DNA from: Merismopedia glauca CCAP 1448/3
GTDB lineage: Bacteria > Cyanobacteriota > Cyanobacteriia > Cyanobacteriales > CCAP-1448
DNA length: 33,531 bases
Direction: 5' to 3'
Assembly (NCBI RefSeq): GCF_003003775.1
Contig: NZ_PVWJ01000053.1
Span: forward strand, 1-33,531
The translations under genes and the position numbers were made by a program. Below are positions 24,031-32,175 of this stretch, piece after piece (position 1 is the first letter of the stretch; each line of letters starts with the position of its first letter). Below the pieces are notes generated by a model. That model was not told where the DNA came from. It searched no databases and was given only the letters and a program-made list of their open reading frames with translations.

Positions 24031-25203
24031 ATGCGTTTGATTCTCATGACTGGTAAAGGAGGCGTAGGTAAAACCTCCGTAGCTGCGGCTACTGGCTTGC
24101 GTTGTGCGGAACTAGGCTATAAAACTCTAGTCTTGAGTACAGATCCGGCTCATTCTCTAGCTGACAGCTTCGATCTCGAATTAGGACACGAGCCACTAGA
24201 AGTAAAACCGAACCTTTGGGGAGCCGAATTAGACGCTTTAAAGGAATTGGAAGGTAACTGGGGTTCTGTAAAGCGATATATTACTCAGGTATTGCAAGCT
24301 AGAGGCTTAGATGGCGTTCAAGCTGAAGAATTAGCCATTTTACCAGGAATGGATGAAATTTTTGCCCTGGTGAGAATGAAGCGCCACTATGACGAGGGAG
24401 AATTTGATGTTTTAATCATTGACTCAGCACCTACCGGAACCGCTTTGAGATTGTTGAGTTTACCAGAGGTAGGCGGCTGGTATATGAGAAGATTTTACAA
24501 ACCTTTGCAACAAGTATCAGTCGTATTGCGTCCTTTAGTAGAGCCATTTTTTAAACCAATTGCCGGATTTTCTTTACCAGATAAAGAGGTAATGGATGCT
24601 CCTTATGAATTCTATGAGCAAATCGAAGCTTTAGAGAAAATCTTGACTGATAATAAGATTACTTCGGTCAGATTAGTCACCAATCCTGAAAAAATGGTAT
24701 TGAAGGAATCATTACGCGCTCATGCTTATTTAAGCTTGTACAATGTTGCTACCGATCTAGTAATTGCTAACCGCATTATTCCCGATTCTGTCACCGATCC
24801 ATTTTTCAAACGTTGGAAAGAAAGCCAACAGGAATACCGCCAACAAATTCATGATGATTTTAGTCCATTACCAGTCAAAGAAGTTCCCCTCTATTCTGAG
24901 GAAATGTGTGGTTTTGCGGCTTTAGAAAGATTGAAAGAAACTTTATACAAAGATGAAGATCCTTCCCAAATTTTTTATAAAGAAACTACTTTAAAAGTAT
25001 TCCAAGAAAATAACCAATACTTCTTAGAAATCTATCTGCCATCAGTTCCCAAAGATCGGATTCAATTAAGTAAAACTGGAGATGAATTAAACATTACGAT
25101 TGGAAATCATCGTCGTAATATGGTGCTTCCTCAAGCTTTAGCGGCTTTAACCCCTGCTGGTGCGAAAATGGAATCAGATTATTTGAGAATCAAATTTGCC
25201 TAG
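24031..25203 (+). CDS. ArsA/GET3-like ATPase with C-terminal HSP20-like domain
   Basis: A 390-residue P-loop ATPase of the ArsA/GET3 (TRC40) family. The deviant Walker [10 protein letters not shown] (residues 8-16) carries the signature Lys9; switch I is [13 protein letters not shown] and Walker B/switch II is [11 protein letters not shown]-terminal ArsA-HSP20-like domain (about 325-390) reads [17 protein letters not shown] and ends DYLRIKF. Eukaryotic GET3 targets tail-anchored membrane proteins and bacterial ArsA drives arsenite export. No ars genes or CxC zinc site are seen, so protein targeting or chaperoning is the likelier role (inference). It is convergent with the coiled-coil genes. 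A dyad begins at its stop codon. Confidence 0.92.
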   Translation: MRLILMTGKGGVGKTSVAAATGLRCAELGYKTLVLSTDPAHSLADSFDLELGHEPLEVKPNLWGAELDALKELEGNWGSVKRYITQVLQARGLDGVQAEELAILPGMDEIFALVRMKRHYDEGEFDVLIIDSAPTGTALRLLSLPEVGGWYMRRFYKPLQQVSVVLRPLVEPFFKPIAGFSLPDKEVMDAPYEFYEQIEALEKILTDNKITSVRLVTNPEKMVLKESLRAHAYLSLYNVATDLVIANRIIPDSVTDPFFKRWKESQQEYRQQIHDDFSPLPVKEVPLYSEEMCGFAALERLKETLYKDEDPSQIFYKETTLKVFQENNQYFLEIYLPSVPKDRIQLSKTGDELNITIGNHRRNMVLPQALAALTPAGAKMESDYLRIKFA

Positions 25204-25250
25204 TTTCATCTATGAAACTAATAGTAGGGTGTATCTAGACGCACCCTACT
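25201..25250. repeat. Two adjacent hairpins at the stop codon of the ArsA-like gene
   Basis: The first dyad, TAGTTTCAT (25201-25209) and ATGAAACTA (25212-25220), begins with the stop codon itself and has a 2-base centre. The second, AGTAGGGTG (25223-25231) and CACCCTACT (25242-25250), follows after two bases and resembles the palindrome at 10558. Lying between convergent genes, they could end transcription or shield mRNA 3' ends, although there is no U-run. Confidence 0.7.
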
Positions 25251-25270
25251 GATAAAGTTGTTTAATCAGA

Positions 25271-26353
25271 CTATTTACCTTTCAACTGATTTTTAGCCTG
25301 TTCCAACGCAATTTCTTTCATAGCTTGATAAGAGTTGACATTAGAAGCACCTTCAATCGCTTTAACTGCTAAATCTTGGACTTGTTTTAAGGCTGATTCT
25401 AACTGTTTCGATAAACTTTCAATTCGCCCTTCGTTAGTCATGATAGATTGTTCTAAAGAATGCAATCTTTGCTGATAGAAGTGTTTTTGTCCTTCCACTT
25501 CTTTAGCATATAAATCTGCTTGAGATTTAGTTTGATGATAGGCTATTCCCTTGCCTTCTTCTGTCACTTTTTTCAAAGCTGTTTCTTTCTCTTTTGGTAA
25601 AGATTCTACTTTAGCTTTTGCCTCAGCATATAGTTTTTCGGTTTCTGCAACACTTTTTTCTTTCTCTTCCCAAGCCTTTTCTTGCACTTCTCGCAATTCA
25701 GCTAGTTCTTTATCTATCGCTTTTTGCTGTTGTTTATCTGCGTCAATTTGTTGCTTGCGTTCTAATTCCAAATTGTATTTGTATTCTGCTACTTCCCTTT
25801 CTTGAGTCTTTTGATAATTACTTTGTTCTTCTTTGATGGTAAGTTTGTGTTCTTCTTGTTCTTTTTGCCAAGCTTTTATTTGTTCTTGTAGTTCTTGTTC
25901 TAACGTTTCTTGTCGTTCATTAAATTGAGTTTTAAAGGTTTTAGAATCATTTTCATATTTGATGAATAATGTTTCCAGACTATCTTCTTTCAACTCTATT
26001 TTGTGTAAGTTTTCGAGAATTGAGGTTTCCTCAGCCACATTTTTTTGAATTTCTTGTAATTGAGATGCTTGACTAGTTAATTGTTCCGATAAACTACTAA
26101 TGGCACTTCCAAATCCTAATTGAATTTTGCCTAGATTTTCGATAATGTTATTCATGTTTCTTGCGACTGACTCTGGGGATTTAATAGTGGTTGGAGAGGT
26201 TGAAGTTGTATTTTCTTTGACTGTTGGTGTAGCTTTTTCTTTTGATAGTTTTTGTACTTCTGTTTTCAGAGCATTTTTCTCTTTAGCTAGCTCTTTATAA
26301 GCATCGAGGATTTCTGCTTTTGTGCTGCGTTCATTCGGTTCTTTGGTTGCCAT
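25271..26353 (-). CDS. Coiled-coil protein, paralogue 1
   Basis: A 360-residue cytosolic protein, almost wholly coiled coil and rich in Glu, Lys and Gln. The first 35 residues (a basic segment ending near KAEILDAYKELAKEKNALK) may form a separate helix; a Thr/Ser/Pro linker (about 45-65) separates it from the long coil (about 65-340). The C-terminus shares QLESALKQVQDLAVKA with the next gene's QLEAVMKQAQGLAVRA. I recognise no named family; myosin- or SMC-like hits would be coil artefacts. It lies 71 bases downstream of its paralogue on the same strand, so they are probably cotranscribed and may form hetero-oligomeric filaments (inference). Confidence 0.85.
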   Translation of the reverse strand: MATKEPNERSTKAEILDAYKELAKEKNALKTEVQKLSKEKATPTVKENTTSTSPTTIKSPESVARNMNNIIENLGKIQLGFGSAISSLSEQLTSQASQLQEIQKNVAEETSILENLHKIELKEDSLETLFIKYENDSKTFKTQFNERQETLEQELQEQIKAWQKEQEEHKLTIKEEQSNYQKTQEREVAEYKYNLELERKQQIDADKQQQKAIDKELAELREVQEKAWEEKEKSVAETEKLYAEAKAKVESLPKEKETALKKVTEEGKGIAYHQTKSQADLYAKEVEGQKHFYQQRLHSLEQSIMTNEGRIESLSKQLESALKQVQDLAVKAIEGASNVNSYQAMKEIALEQAKNQLKGK

Positions 26354-26424
26354 ATTTACCCCAAATAAGTTATCTATCTCGTTTGACTAAAATTTACTAA
26401 CTTCGATCGCTCATTCTTCACCTA

Positions 26425-27408
26425 TTACTTATTTGCTGAATTATCTAAGGCTCTGACTGCCAAACCTTGAGCTTGTTTCATAACAGCTTCTAGCTGAGTA
26501 GATAAGCCTTGAATTTGTTCGAGTTGCTTGGCAACATTTTGTTCCAAAGATTGAATCTGAAACTCATAACTTTGCTTGCTACCTTGCCATTCTTTTTCAA
26601 ATAAATCTGCTTTGATTTTGGCTTCTTTATGTACGTCTTTAATGGCTTCTTCTCTAGCCTTTTTAATGGCTTCTTCAATTTCAGTAGTGAAGGTAGCTAT
26701 CTGTTTCTGATTCTGCTCAAATTCAGCTTTACTATTTTTCAAAACAGTTTCTCTTTCTCGCCAATCTTTGGCTTTGACTTCGTTATTTTCTCGTAACTCA
26801 ATTTCTAAAGCAGCTTTATTAGAGGTATTTGCATCTGCAACTCTTTTGCGAGTAAGTTCTAGTTTATAGGCATATTCTTCTGCTTCTTTTTGGCGATATT
26901 TTTGCTGTATTTCCAGTTGTTGCTGAATTTCTTCAGTTCGTTCTTGTTGTTCTTGTTGCCAAGATTTACGAGTTTTACCAATCTCTCGATCTAAATCTTC
27001 TTTTTGGCGATCGCTCTCAGCTTCAATTAATCTCAGTTTTTCTTGATGCTCTTGTTGTAAAATGTGTAAAGTATCTGCGACTAATCTAATATTTTTTAGT
27101 TCTTGTAAGTGCTGGGTTTCTACAGCGATCGCACTTTTTAATTCATCTACTTTGTCGTGTTCTTTACCTAGCTTTTCGGCAAGACTAGTAATTATTTCGC
27201 CAAATTCAAGTTGTAAATCTGCTAAGCCTTTAACAATATTATCAACTGTGTACTGAGAAGCAGTTTGTAAAAGCTGTTGATTACTTTCTTTTTCAGCTTC
27301 TTCTTGTTTAGTCGCCACTTTTATGGCAGATTTGTTGCGTTCTGCCATTAGTTTTTGAAACATGGCTAATATGTATTCTTGACTATCTTGCATAGTGGTT
27401 TTGTTCAT
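26425..27408 (-). CDS. Coiled-coil protein, paralogue 2
   Basis: A protein of about 327 residues, mostly coiled coil, paralogous to the downstream gene (shared pattern EEYAYKLELTRKR / AEYKYNLELERKQ and a common C-terminus). The open frame extends to 27453, but ATG at 27408 has a GGGAGAAG Shine-Dalgarno sequence 4 bases upstream and gives an N-terminus (MNKTTMQDSQEYILAMFQKL) like a family start, so I set the gene there. Residues about 60-85 (VDNIVKGLADLQLEFGEIITSLAEKL) parallel MNNIIENLGKIQLGFGSAISSLSEQL in the paralogue. Function is unknown. There is no signal peptide or transmembrane segment. Confidence 0.83.
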   Translation of the reverse strand: MNKTTMQDSQEYILAMFQKLMAERNKSAIKVATKQEEAEKESNQQLLQTASQYTVDNIVKGLADLQLEFGEIITSLAEKLGKEHDKVDELKSAIAVETQHLQELKNIRLVADTLHILQQEHQEKLRLIEAESDRQKEDLDREIGKTRKSWQQEQQERTEEIQQQLEIQQKYRQKEAEEYAYKLELTRKRVADANTSNKAALEIELRENNEVKAKDWRERETVLKNSKAEFEQNQKQIATFTTEIEEAIKKAREEAIKDVHKEAKIKADLFEKEWQGSKQSYEFQIQSLEQNVAKQLEQIQGLSTQLEAVMKQAQGLAVRALDNSANK

Positions 27409-27744
27409 GTCTTCTCCCAGAATGAATAAGTAGGCACTAATTAACATACCCATGCTCGAATCAAAATCATGCTGGGGTGATAATTAGATAAGTAAATTGA
27501 TCGATACTCCAACACAACTTAGATTCCGCCTGTAGTCACGAGTGGAATCTGAAAAACTCGGTGGTTTTTGCTAGATATAAAAAACTCAAATCTTTGCTAC
27601 AGCAAGGTTTTCTGAGTTATTTGTGAGAAATAGTAGACTAATCAGAACGTATGTACTACTAAAGTATAAATAACCCGCAGGGGCTTGTCAAGAGCGAGAA
27701 TTAGAGATCGGGAGTTGGTTTTAGCATTGGACAGTTCGATATCT
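27409..27744. other. 336-base intergenic region with two stem-loops
   Basis: This lies between the barrel-protein stop and the coiled-coil start on the minus strand. It holds a 9-pair stem (27521-27529 with 27542-27550) and a stem-loop at 27583-27618 that is listed as a possible terminator. The part near 27520 probably contains the promoter of the coiled-coil operon, but no clear -35/-10 pair could be fixed. Confidence 0.55.
27578..27618 (-). terminator. Possible intrinsic terminator of the barrel-protein gene
   Basis: On the minus strand the outer stem AACTCA / TGAGTT (27613-27618 with 27583-27588) encloses an inner pairing TTGCT / AGCAA around 27594-27605, and is followed directly by a run of T residues (complement of 27578-27584). 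It lies about 127 bases past the stop of the barrel gene. The inner loop is tight, so confidence is moderate. Confidence 0.45.
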
Positions 27745-28689
27745 CTAAAAGCTGTGTCTAATCCCTACAGACAAGTTATTGGAACCATCTCTAGCGCCGT
27801 TAAAAATCCCAAAAACTCCAGAACGGTGGTTCAATCGCAAAACTAAACTCCAATCGGGGTTTTTCGGTAGGGAAAAGGTGGTTTCAATTAATAAGTAATT
27901 AAGCAAATTCGATTTTTTAAAGCTGTCGGGACGATTAGCTTCCACTTGGGGTAAGTCTGTCACGTAAGAGAAACCATCACCAAGAGCTAAACTAGCATTC
28001 AAAAAGTTACTATTCCGAGCTATATGCCAGCGAAGTACTATAGCTGTTTCTAGAGCTAAATAGTCAGATTCATTAAAATGTTGTCTTGCTTGTCCTGTAA
28101 CTTCTATTTGGAATTTTTTTCCCAGATTTGCGATTTTTCTGCCAACTTCTACCCCTACATAGTTTTCACCATTAAAGAAAGAATCATAAAACTCGCTAGT
28201 TTTGCCAGTTAAAGTTTGACCTAAACTACTGTTTGTTCCTGTTCCACCATAAATAGTAAAAAACCATTTTTTATCGGGTTTTTCAGTTTTTGATGTAATT
28301 TCTGAACCACTAGAATCAACCGTTAAAGTTACAGGAAGATCGGAATTATTAGTGGGTTGATTAGGTACATTAGAATTGATTGTAGCTAATGATGGGGCTG
28401 GAATATCCGGTGTATTTACTGTAAACTCCGAAATTTCAGTAAGACTAAACTTGGGGATAACGGTACGATCTAATTCAGATAATGATAGCAATTCGTGAGG
28501 GGATAATGTATCATAATTAGAGGTGAGATACTGGTTATTAACTAACAAAAAATCTGGGCGATCGCTCCACTGAATTTGATTAGCTTCTTGGGCGAAAATC
28601 ACAGATTGATGGCATAGCAAGCAACTTATGCTAGCTAAAGTAACTTGCGACAACTTACTTAAATTAGGGAAGGTTTTTTCAGAAGACAT
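27745..28689 (-). CDS. Predicted outer-membrane beta-barrel, PagL/acyloxyacyl hydrolase-like
   Basis: A 314-residue exported protein. A signal sequence with hydrophobic core (VTLASISCLLCHQSVIFA) is probably cleaved near residue 34. Residues about 35-150 are a low-complexity, Ser/Thr/Asn-rich linker. Residues about 150-314 show alternating strands of a small barrel and end in a C-terminal Phe (GIRHSF), typical of outer-membrane proteins. The segment RLNHRSGVFG places His288 and Ser290 as in the HxS motif of PagL-type lipid A 3-O-deacylases. Deacylase activity is an inference: the barrel match is by pattern only and the catalytic acid was not located. Many cyanobacterial members are annotated only as acyloxyacyl hydrolase-like. 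Confidence 0.6.
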   Translation of the reverse strand: MSSEKTFPNLSKLSQVTLASISCLLCHQSVIFAQEANQIQWSDRPDFLLVNNQYLTSNYDTLSPHELLSLSELDRTVIPKFSLTEISEFTVNTPDIPAPSLATINSNVPNQPTNNSDLPVTLTVDSSGSEITSKTEKPDKKWFFTIYGGTGTNSSLGQTLTGKTSEFYDSFFNGENYVGVEVGRKIANLGKKFQIEVTGQARQHFNESDYLALETAIVLRWHIARNSNFLNASLALGDGFSYVTDLPQVEANRPDSFKKSNLLNYLLIETTFSLPKNPDWSLVLRLNHRSGVFGIFNGARDGSNNLSVGIRHSF

Positions 28690-29063
28690 TTTAATAATTT
28701 TAATGACAGAAATAGTGGTGACTCTTTTACACCCGATTGTGAAAAACTGACCTTCGTATGTTCAAGAGTTATCAAGAAATTGCTTGAGCGATCGCATAGT
28801 TAAGAATTAGTGGTAAAAAGAGAGATACTCGAATTTTAGATTATCATGAATTATCCACAATTTTCAGATCGTTATCTGAGGTCTTTTGAGCAATACAATA
28901 TCTTTTCAGCTATAGCTCTTTCCAGAGATAGATGTTAATTTAATTGCTGGGAAGATATAACTTGATTATCTACTCGGAGCGTCATGGGATAGCTGGGATG
29001 CTAGTATAATCAGCAAAAATCAAGCAAAACTTCGTAAAAACTGCACTTAAATCAGGAAATAAT
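28690..29063. other. 374-base divergent intergenic region
   Basis: It separates the barrel gene (minus) from the lipid kinase gene (plus). Contents: a HIP1 octamer near 28788, a perfect DnaA box TTATCCACA (28851-28859), a 6-base dyad TCAGAT-cgtt-ATCTGA (28864-28879), and a perfect TATAAT at 29005-29010 which is a likely -10 for the lipid kinase gene. No protein-coding frame with support was seen. Confidence 0.6.
29005..29010 (+). promoter_or_regulatory. Likely -10 element of the lipid kinase gene
   Basis: A perfect TATAAT hexamer lies 54 bases upstream of the start codon. No good -35 box is found at the usual 17-base distance, so this may be an activator-dependent or extended promoter. Confidence 0.45.
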
Positions 29064-30044
29064 ATGGAACGCTCTGCCTGCCTGATTTTTAACCCCGCCT
29101 CTGGTCAAGGGGAGCCAGAAACAGAATTGAAAATCATTAGATCGATTTTAGAGCCAAACATGGCTTTGGATATCCGCCTGACCACACCGGATTTAGATGC
29201 AGATTGTCTCGCTGAAGAAGCAATTCGTCAAGGAGCAAAAGCCATTATCGCTTCTGGGGGAGATGGAACGATTTCTGCGGCTTCAGGAGCATTAATTGGC
29301 ACTGGTATTCCCTTGGGGATAATTTCTCGCGGTACAGCTAACGCTTTTGCGACAGCTTTAGAGTTACCCACTACTTTAGAGGGTGCTTGTCAGACAATTG
29401 TGAATGGCTTTACGAGAAATGTTGATGCAGCTTACTGTAATGACAAGCCAATGGTATTGTTAGCTGGAATTGGTTTTGAGGCGCAAACAATCGATTTAGC
29501 CGATAGAGATACCAAAGATAGGTTGGGGATTCTTGCTTATATTTTTGCAGGACTCCAAGAGTTGAGAAATTTAAGTAACTTTGAAACTGAGATCGAAACT
29601 GAGGAAAAGATAGTTAAAGTCACCGCAGCAGCAGTAACAGTTGCTAATGCGGCTCCCGCTACCTCAATCTTGGCACAAGGTCCGGCTGGAGTGATTGCTA
29701 ACGATGGACTTTTGGATATGACAATTGTTTCTCCCAGTAGTATGACTGGTGCTATAGCAGCTTCTTATCACTTATTACGTACTGCTTTGCAAGGTGAGGC
29801 TTCAGAACGTCAAGATATTGGTTACTTGCGGTCTAAATATTTTAAAGTTGCGACTACACCGCCACAAAAGGTAGTTGTCGATGGCGAAATTATAGGGACA
29901 ACTCCCATAGAAGTGAGATGCATTCCAGGTGGATTGATTGTATTTTCTCCCCAGTTTGAACCTACTCAACCCGTGGAAAAACTTGAAGGTTTACCAAATC
30001 TGGTAGTGGAATTAAAAAATCCCGAAAATCTTGATGCAGATTAA
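29064..30044 (+). CDS. YegS/DagK-like lipid kinase
   Basis: A 326-residue member of the diacylglycerol/sphingosine kinase (DAGK catalytic) family. It has the N-terminal nucleotide-binding loop FNPASGQG (residues 9-16), the GGDGT motif (65-69), and SRGTANAFATAL (about 87-98). The C-terminal part carries the DGEIIGTTPIEV strand pair. The family phosphorylates lipid alcohols such as diacylglycerol or phosphatidylglycerol using ATP; the precise substrate is not predictable. No signal peptide or transmembrane span is present, so it is probably a peripheral membrane protein. The start is supported by an AGGAAA Shine-Dalgarno sequence 5 bases before ATG. Confidence 0.92.
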   Translation: MERSACLIFNPASGQGEPETELKIIRSILEPNMALDIRLTTPDLDADCLAEEAIRQGAKAIIASGGDGTISAASGALIGTGIPLGIISRGTANAFATALELPTTLEGACQTIVNGFTRNVDAAYCNDKPMVLLAGIGFEAQTIDLADRDTKDRLGILAYIFAGLQELRNLSNFETEIETEEKIVKVTAAAVTVANAAPATSILAQGPAGVIANDGLLDMTIVSPSSMTGAIAASYHLLRTALQGEASERQDIGYLRSKYFKVATTPPQKVVVDGEIIGTTPIEVRCIPGGLIVFSPQFEPTQPVEKLEGLPNLVVELKNPENLDAD

Positions 30045-30364
30045 ATAAGCTGGTGCGGTGCTAAATTTTATGTTGTTGAGTTATTAGTTATTAATAGCTT
30101 CATTATCTATCACCTAAAATCGTTTTATTAGGAGCCGATCGCCGAAAAATATTAAGTAAGTTAAGCATTACTTGATACCTCAAGCGATCTATCTAGCGAA
30201 TGAATTTTTAAATCTGGGGTACTATCGCTAGTCTAATAATCGCCAGAGATAATTGTTGACTCCCGACAGATTTCAAGGGTCAATACTTAGTAGTAAAACT
30301 AAAGCTATGGTTACTCAAGGGTAAGTTTTGTACTTCAAATCTTACCGAATTATCGGAGAAGTTA
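30045..30364. other. 320-base intergenic region upstream of the stress cluster
   Basis: It holds the promoter of the small exported protein at 30365. Candidate elements are a consensus-like TTGACT at 30256-30261 and a 6-base dyad AAGTAA (30154-30159) / TTACTT (30168-30173). I found no strong -10 at normal spacing and no terminator for the lipid kinase gene. Confidence 0.5.
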
Positions 30365-30856
30365 ATGAATAAGAAAATCAAAAGTCTACTTTTATCAGTC
30401 GTGTCTTATTGCTTGGCATTTTTGGTCGCTTGGTCAGGTGCCGTATTGCCAAGTAACTCTGTAGCTCAGGCTGCTCCTTTTTCTAATTCTAACGACTTAA
30501 TATCGACTAAACCCCTAGGCACTAAAGCCGTAGAAAATGCGAAGGCTCAAGTCAAAAATGATACGGATGCCGACTCCGTAGCTCCTTCTGATATTAGTGA
30601 CAACATCGAAGGTAAAGGATTACCAGAAGTTAGGACAGACGATATCGGCAAACAAGATCCTGTAGCAGTTAAACGAAGAGCCAAAGAATTAGCCGATCGG
30701 AACCAACAACAGATTGAAGGTACTAGAAAAGAAATTCAAGGCAAAGCTAAACAAGCCGCAGGCAATGTTAAAAGTGCTGCTGAAGATGCTACTTCTAAAG
30801 TAGAAGAAACTAAAGATAATGCAGTCGATGCAGTTAAAGATTTCTTTAAAAGATAG
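30365..30856 (+). CDS. Small secreted LEA/CsbD-like hydrophilic protein
   Basis: A 163-residue exported protein. A long signal peptide (basic start MNKKIKS, core LLLSVVSYCLAFLVAW) is probably cleaved after AQA near residue 37. The mature part is charged and repetitive, with a C-terminal stretch rich in Ala, Lys and Glu (GKAKQAAGNVKSAAEDATSK), resembling CsbD or LEA-type stress proteins. Such proteins usually protect membranes or other proteins during desiccation or cold, but no activity can be assigned. A GGAGAA Shine-Dalgarno sequence lies 5 bases before ATG. Genes for a second similar protein and Dps follow. Confidence 0.78.
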   Translation: MNKKIKSLLLSVVSYCLAFLVAWSGAVLPSNSVAQAAPFSNSNDLISTKPLGTKAVENAKAQVKNDTDADSVAPSDISDNIEGKGLPEVRTDDIGKQDPVAVKRRAKELADRNQQQIEGTRKEIQGKAKQAAGNVKSAAEDATSKVEETKDNAVDAVKDFFKR

Positions 30857-30969
30857 AGCAGACGAAAACAATACAGTCGCGGCGGATCTCTAAGACCAGC
30901 AACTGTTTGCCACTAGCCAAAATAGCTTGATTAACACTTGTACAACTTAACTTAATGTCAGAGGTAATT

Positions 30970-31323
30970 ATGAATTTTTCACAATTCAAAAAACAATTCC
31001 GTCCAGTTCGTTTTCTAGTGATGGCGATCGCTTGCCTTTTTGTCCTCTTCTCTAACGTCCCTCAAGCTTCTGCCAATATGGCTGGTCAGAGTTCTCCCCA
31101 GAAAGGAGCCGAGCAATTAAATTCCATCGAACAAGAGTCGGAAAACCTGACTTTTAGAGAGCCAGATGACTTAAAAGACGTACAATCAAGAGCCAATAAA
31201 GGCATTAATGAAGTTCAAGGGGATGCTGACGCAGATAAAATGAAAAACCCCGGCAACAGCGGTGGTGTCAATACCGTTGAAAAGCAAGTCAAGAATTTAC
31301 TAGAAAAAGCCACTGGTAAATAG
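30970..31323 (+). CDS. Small secreted hydrophilic protein
   Basis: A protein of about 117 residues with a signal peptide (FRPVRFLVMAIACLFVLFSN) probably cleaved after ASA near residue 36. The mature part is about 80 residues, hydrophilic and without cysteine (KDVQSRANKGINEVQGDAD). The frame opens at 30955, but ATG at 30970 has an AGAGG Shine-Dalgarno sequence 6 bases upstream and is the better start. It lies 113 bases after the LEA/CsbD-like gene and is followed by a strong terminator, so the two form a likely transcription unit. Family unknown to me. Confidence 0.75.
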   Translation: MNFSQFKKQFRPVRFLVMAIACLFVLFSNVPQASANMAGQSSPQKGAEQLNSIEQESENLTFREPDDLKDVQSRANKGINEVQGDADADKMKNPGNSGGVNTVEKQVKNLLEKATGK

Positions 31324-31356
31324 TTGAAAATCTCCTAACCTTGCCAGATACATTGT

Positions 31357-31388
31357 AAACCGAGGTGCGATCGCGCCTCGGTTTTTTT
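31357..31388 (+). terminator. Strong intrinsic terminator with a HIP1 core
   Basis: Nine paired bases, AAACCGAGG (31357-31365) and CCTCGGTTT (31376-31384), are followed by T residues to 31388. The loop contains the octamer GCGATCGC (31367-31374), which could pair with itself to lengthen the hairpin. It ends the unit of the two small secreted proteins and separates them from dps. Confidence 0.92.
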
Positions 31389-31501
31389 ACTATATTTATA
31401 TCACGCAGGTTAACTTAATTTTCTGTAGATAAAAGTATCTCTTGATAGGTCTTTCATCGGAATTCAATAGCTTATATCTATCTATTGAATAAAACTTTAG
31501 A

Positions 31502-31533
31502 TTGATTTTTTTTCCAAGACACCTTGGTACGAT
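31502..31533 (+). promoter_or_regulatory. Possible dps promoter region with dyad
   Basis: A TTGATT box (31502-31507) and TACGAT (31528-31533) flank a CCAAG-acac-CTTGG inverted repeat (31514-31527). The spacing of 20 bases is longer than usual for -35/-10 elements, so the dyad may be the more meaningful element, as an operator for a redox or metal regulator. It lies 34-65 bases upstream of the dps start. Confidence 0.3.
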
Positions 31534-31566
31534 CTAATTATCAGTGAAGTTAGAGAATAATATGTC

Positions 31567-32106
31567 ATGGGCAAGCTAAATATTGGTTTAACAAAAGAGC
31601 AACGTCAAGGTGTAATTGAGTTGTTAAACAGAGACTTGGCAGATAGCTATTTACTCTTAGTCAAAACTAAAAAATATCATTGGGATGTGGTGGGACCCCA
31701 GTTCCGAACTTTGCATCAAATGTGGGAAGAACACTACGAAAAACTTACCATAAACATTGATGCGATCGCAGAAAGAGTGAGAACATTGGGTGGTTATCCC
31801 GTGGGAACTATGGAAGGTTTTCTGGAACTGACTTCTTTAAAAGAACAAACTGGAGAAGTACCTTTAGCTACAGAAATGGTATCTCGCTTGGTAGAAGACC
31901 ACGAAACAATCATTCGCAACCTCAGAAAACACGTAGATCAAGCTAGCGAAGACTTCCACGATGAAGGTACGGCTGATTTCTTAACCGGATTAATGGAAGA
32001 ACACGAACAAATCGCCTGGATGCTGCGCTCATTTATTGAAGGAGAACAGATTCACTCAGATGGTAGTAAACCTAAACTACAGCCAGCTAGTGCTGCTTCT
32101 GTGTAA
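31567..32106 (+). CDS. dps: Dps family ferritin-like DNA protection protein
   Basis: A 179-residue Dps protein. The ferroxidase segment reads KYHWDVVGPQFRTLHQMWEEHYEKL and IDAIAERVRTLGGYPV, containing the conserved His, Asp and Glu residues shared between subunits, followed by two further helices (HETIIRNLRKHVDQA and TADFLTGLMEEHEQIAWMLRSFI). Dps forms 12-subunit shells that oxidise iron with peroxide and protect DNA under oxidative or starvation stress. A short C-terminal tail of about 15 residues holds two lysines. The upstream terminator at 31388 shows that dps has its own promoter. No clear Shine-Dalgarno sequence precedes the ATG. Confidence 0.95.
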   Translation: MGKLNIGLTKEQRQGVIELLNRDLADSYLLLVKTKKYHWDVVGPQFRTLHQMWEEHYEKLTINIDAIAERVRTLGGYPVGTMEGFLELTSLKEQTGEVPLATEMVSRLVEDHETIIRNLRKHVDQASEDFHDEGTADFLTGLMEEHEQIAWMLRSFIEGEQIHSDGSKPKLQPASAASV

Positions 32107-32175
32107 TCAAACAACACTCCACTCTAGCTAATCGCCTAATTACCCAGAATATTGTTTTTTGCAGGAGAAATATCA

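Noticed and set aside
24031-25203. Arsenite pump ATPase (ArsA) in an ars operon
   Set aside because: No arsB, arsR or arsC gene is near, and the C-terminal HSP20-like domain points to the GET3-like group instead.
28851-28859. Origin of replication
   Set aside because: Only one DnaA box was seen, with no box cluster and no dnaA or dnaN gene nearby.
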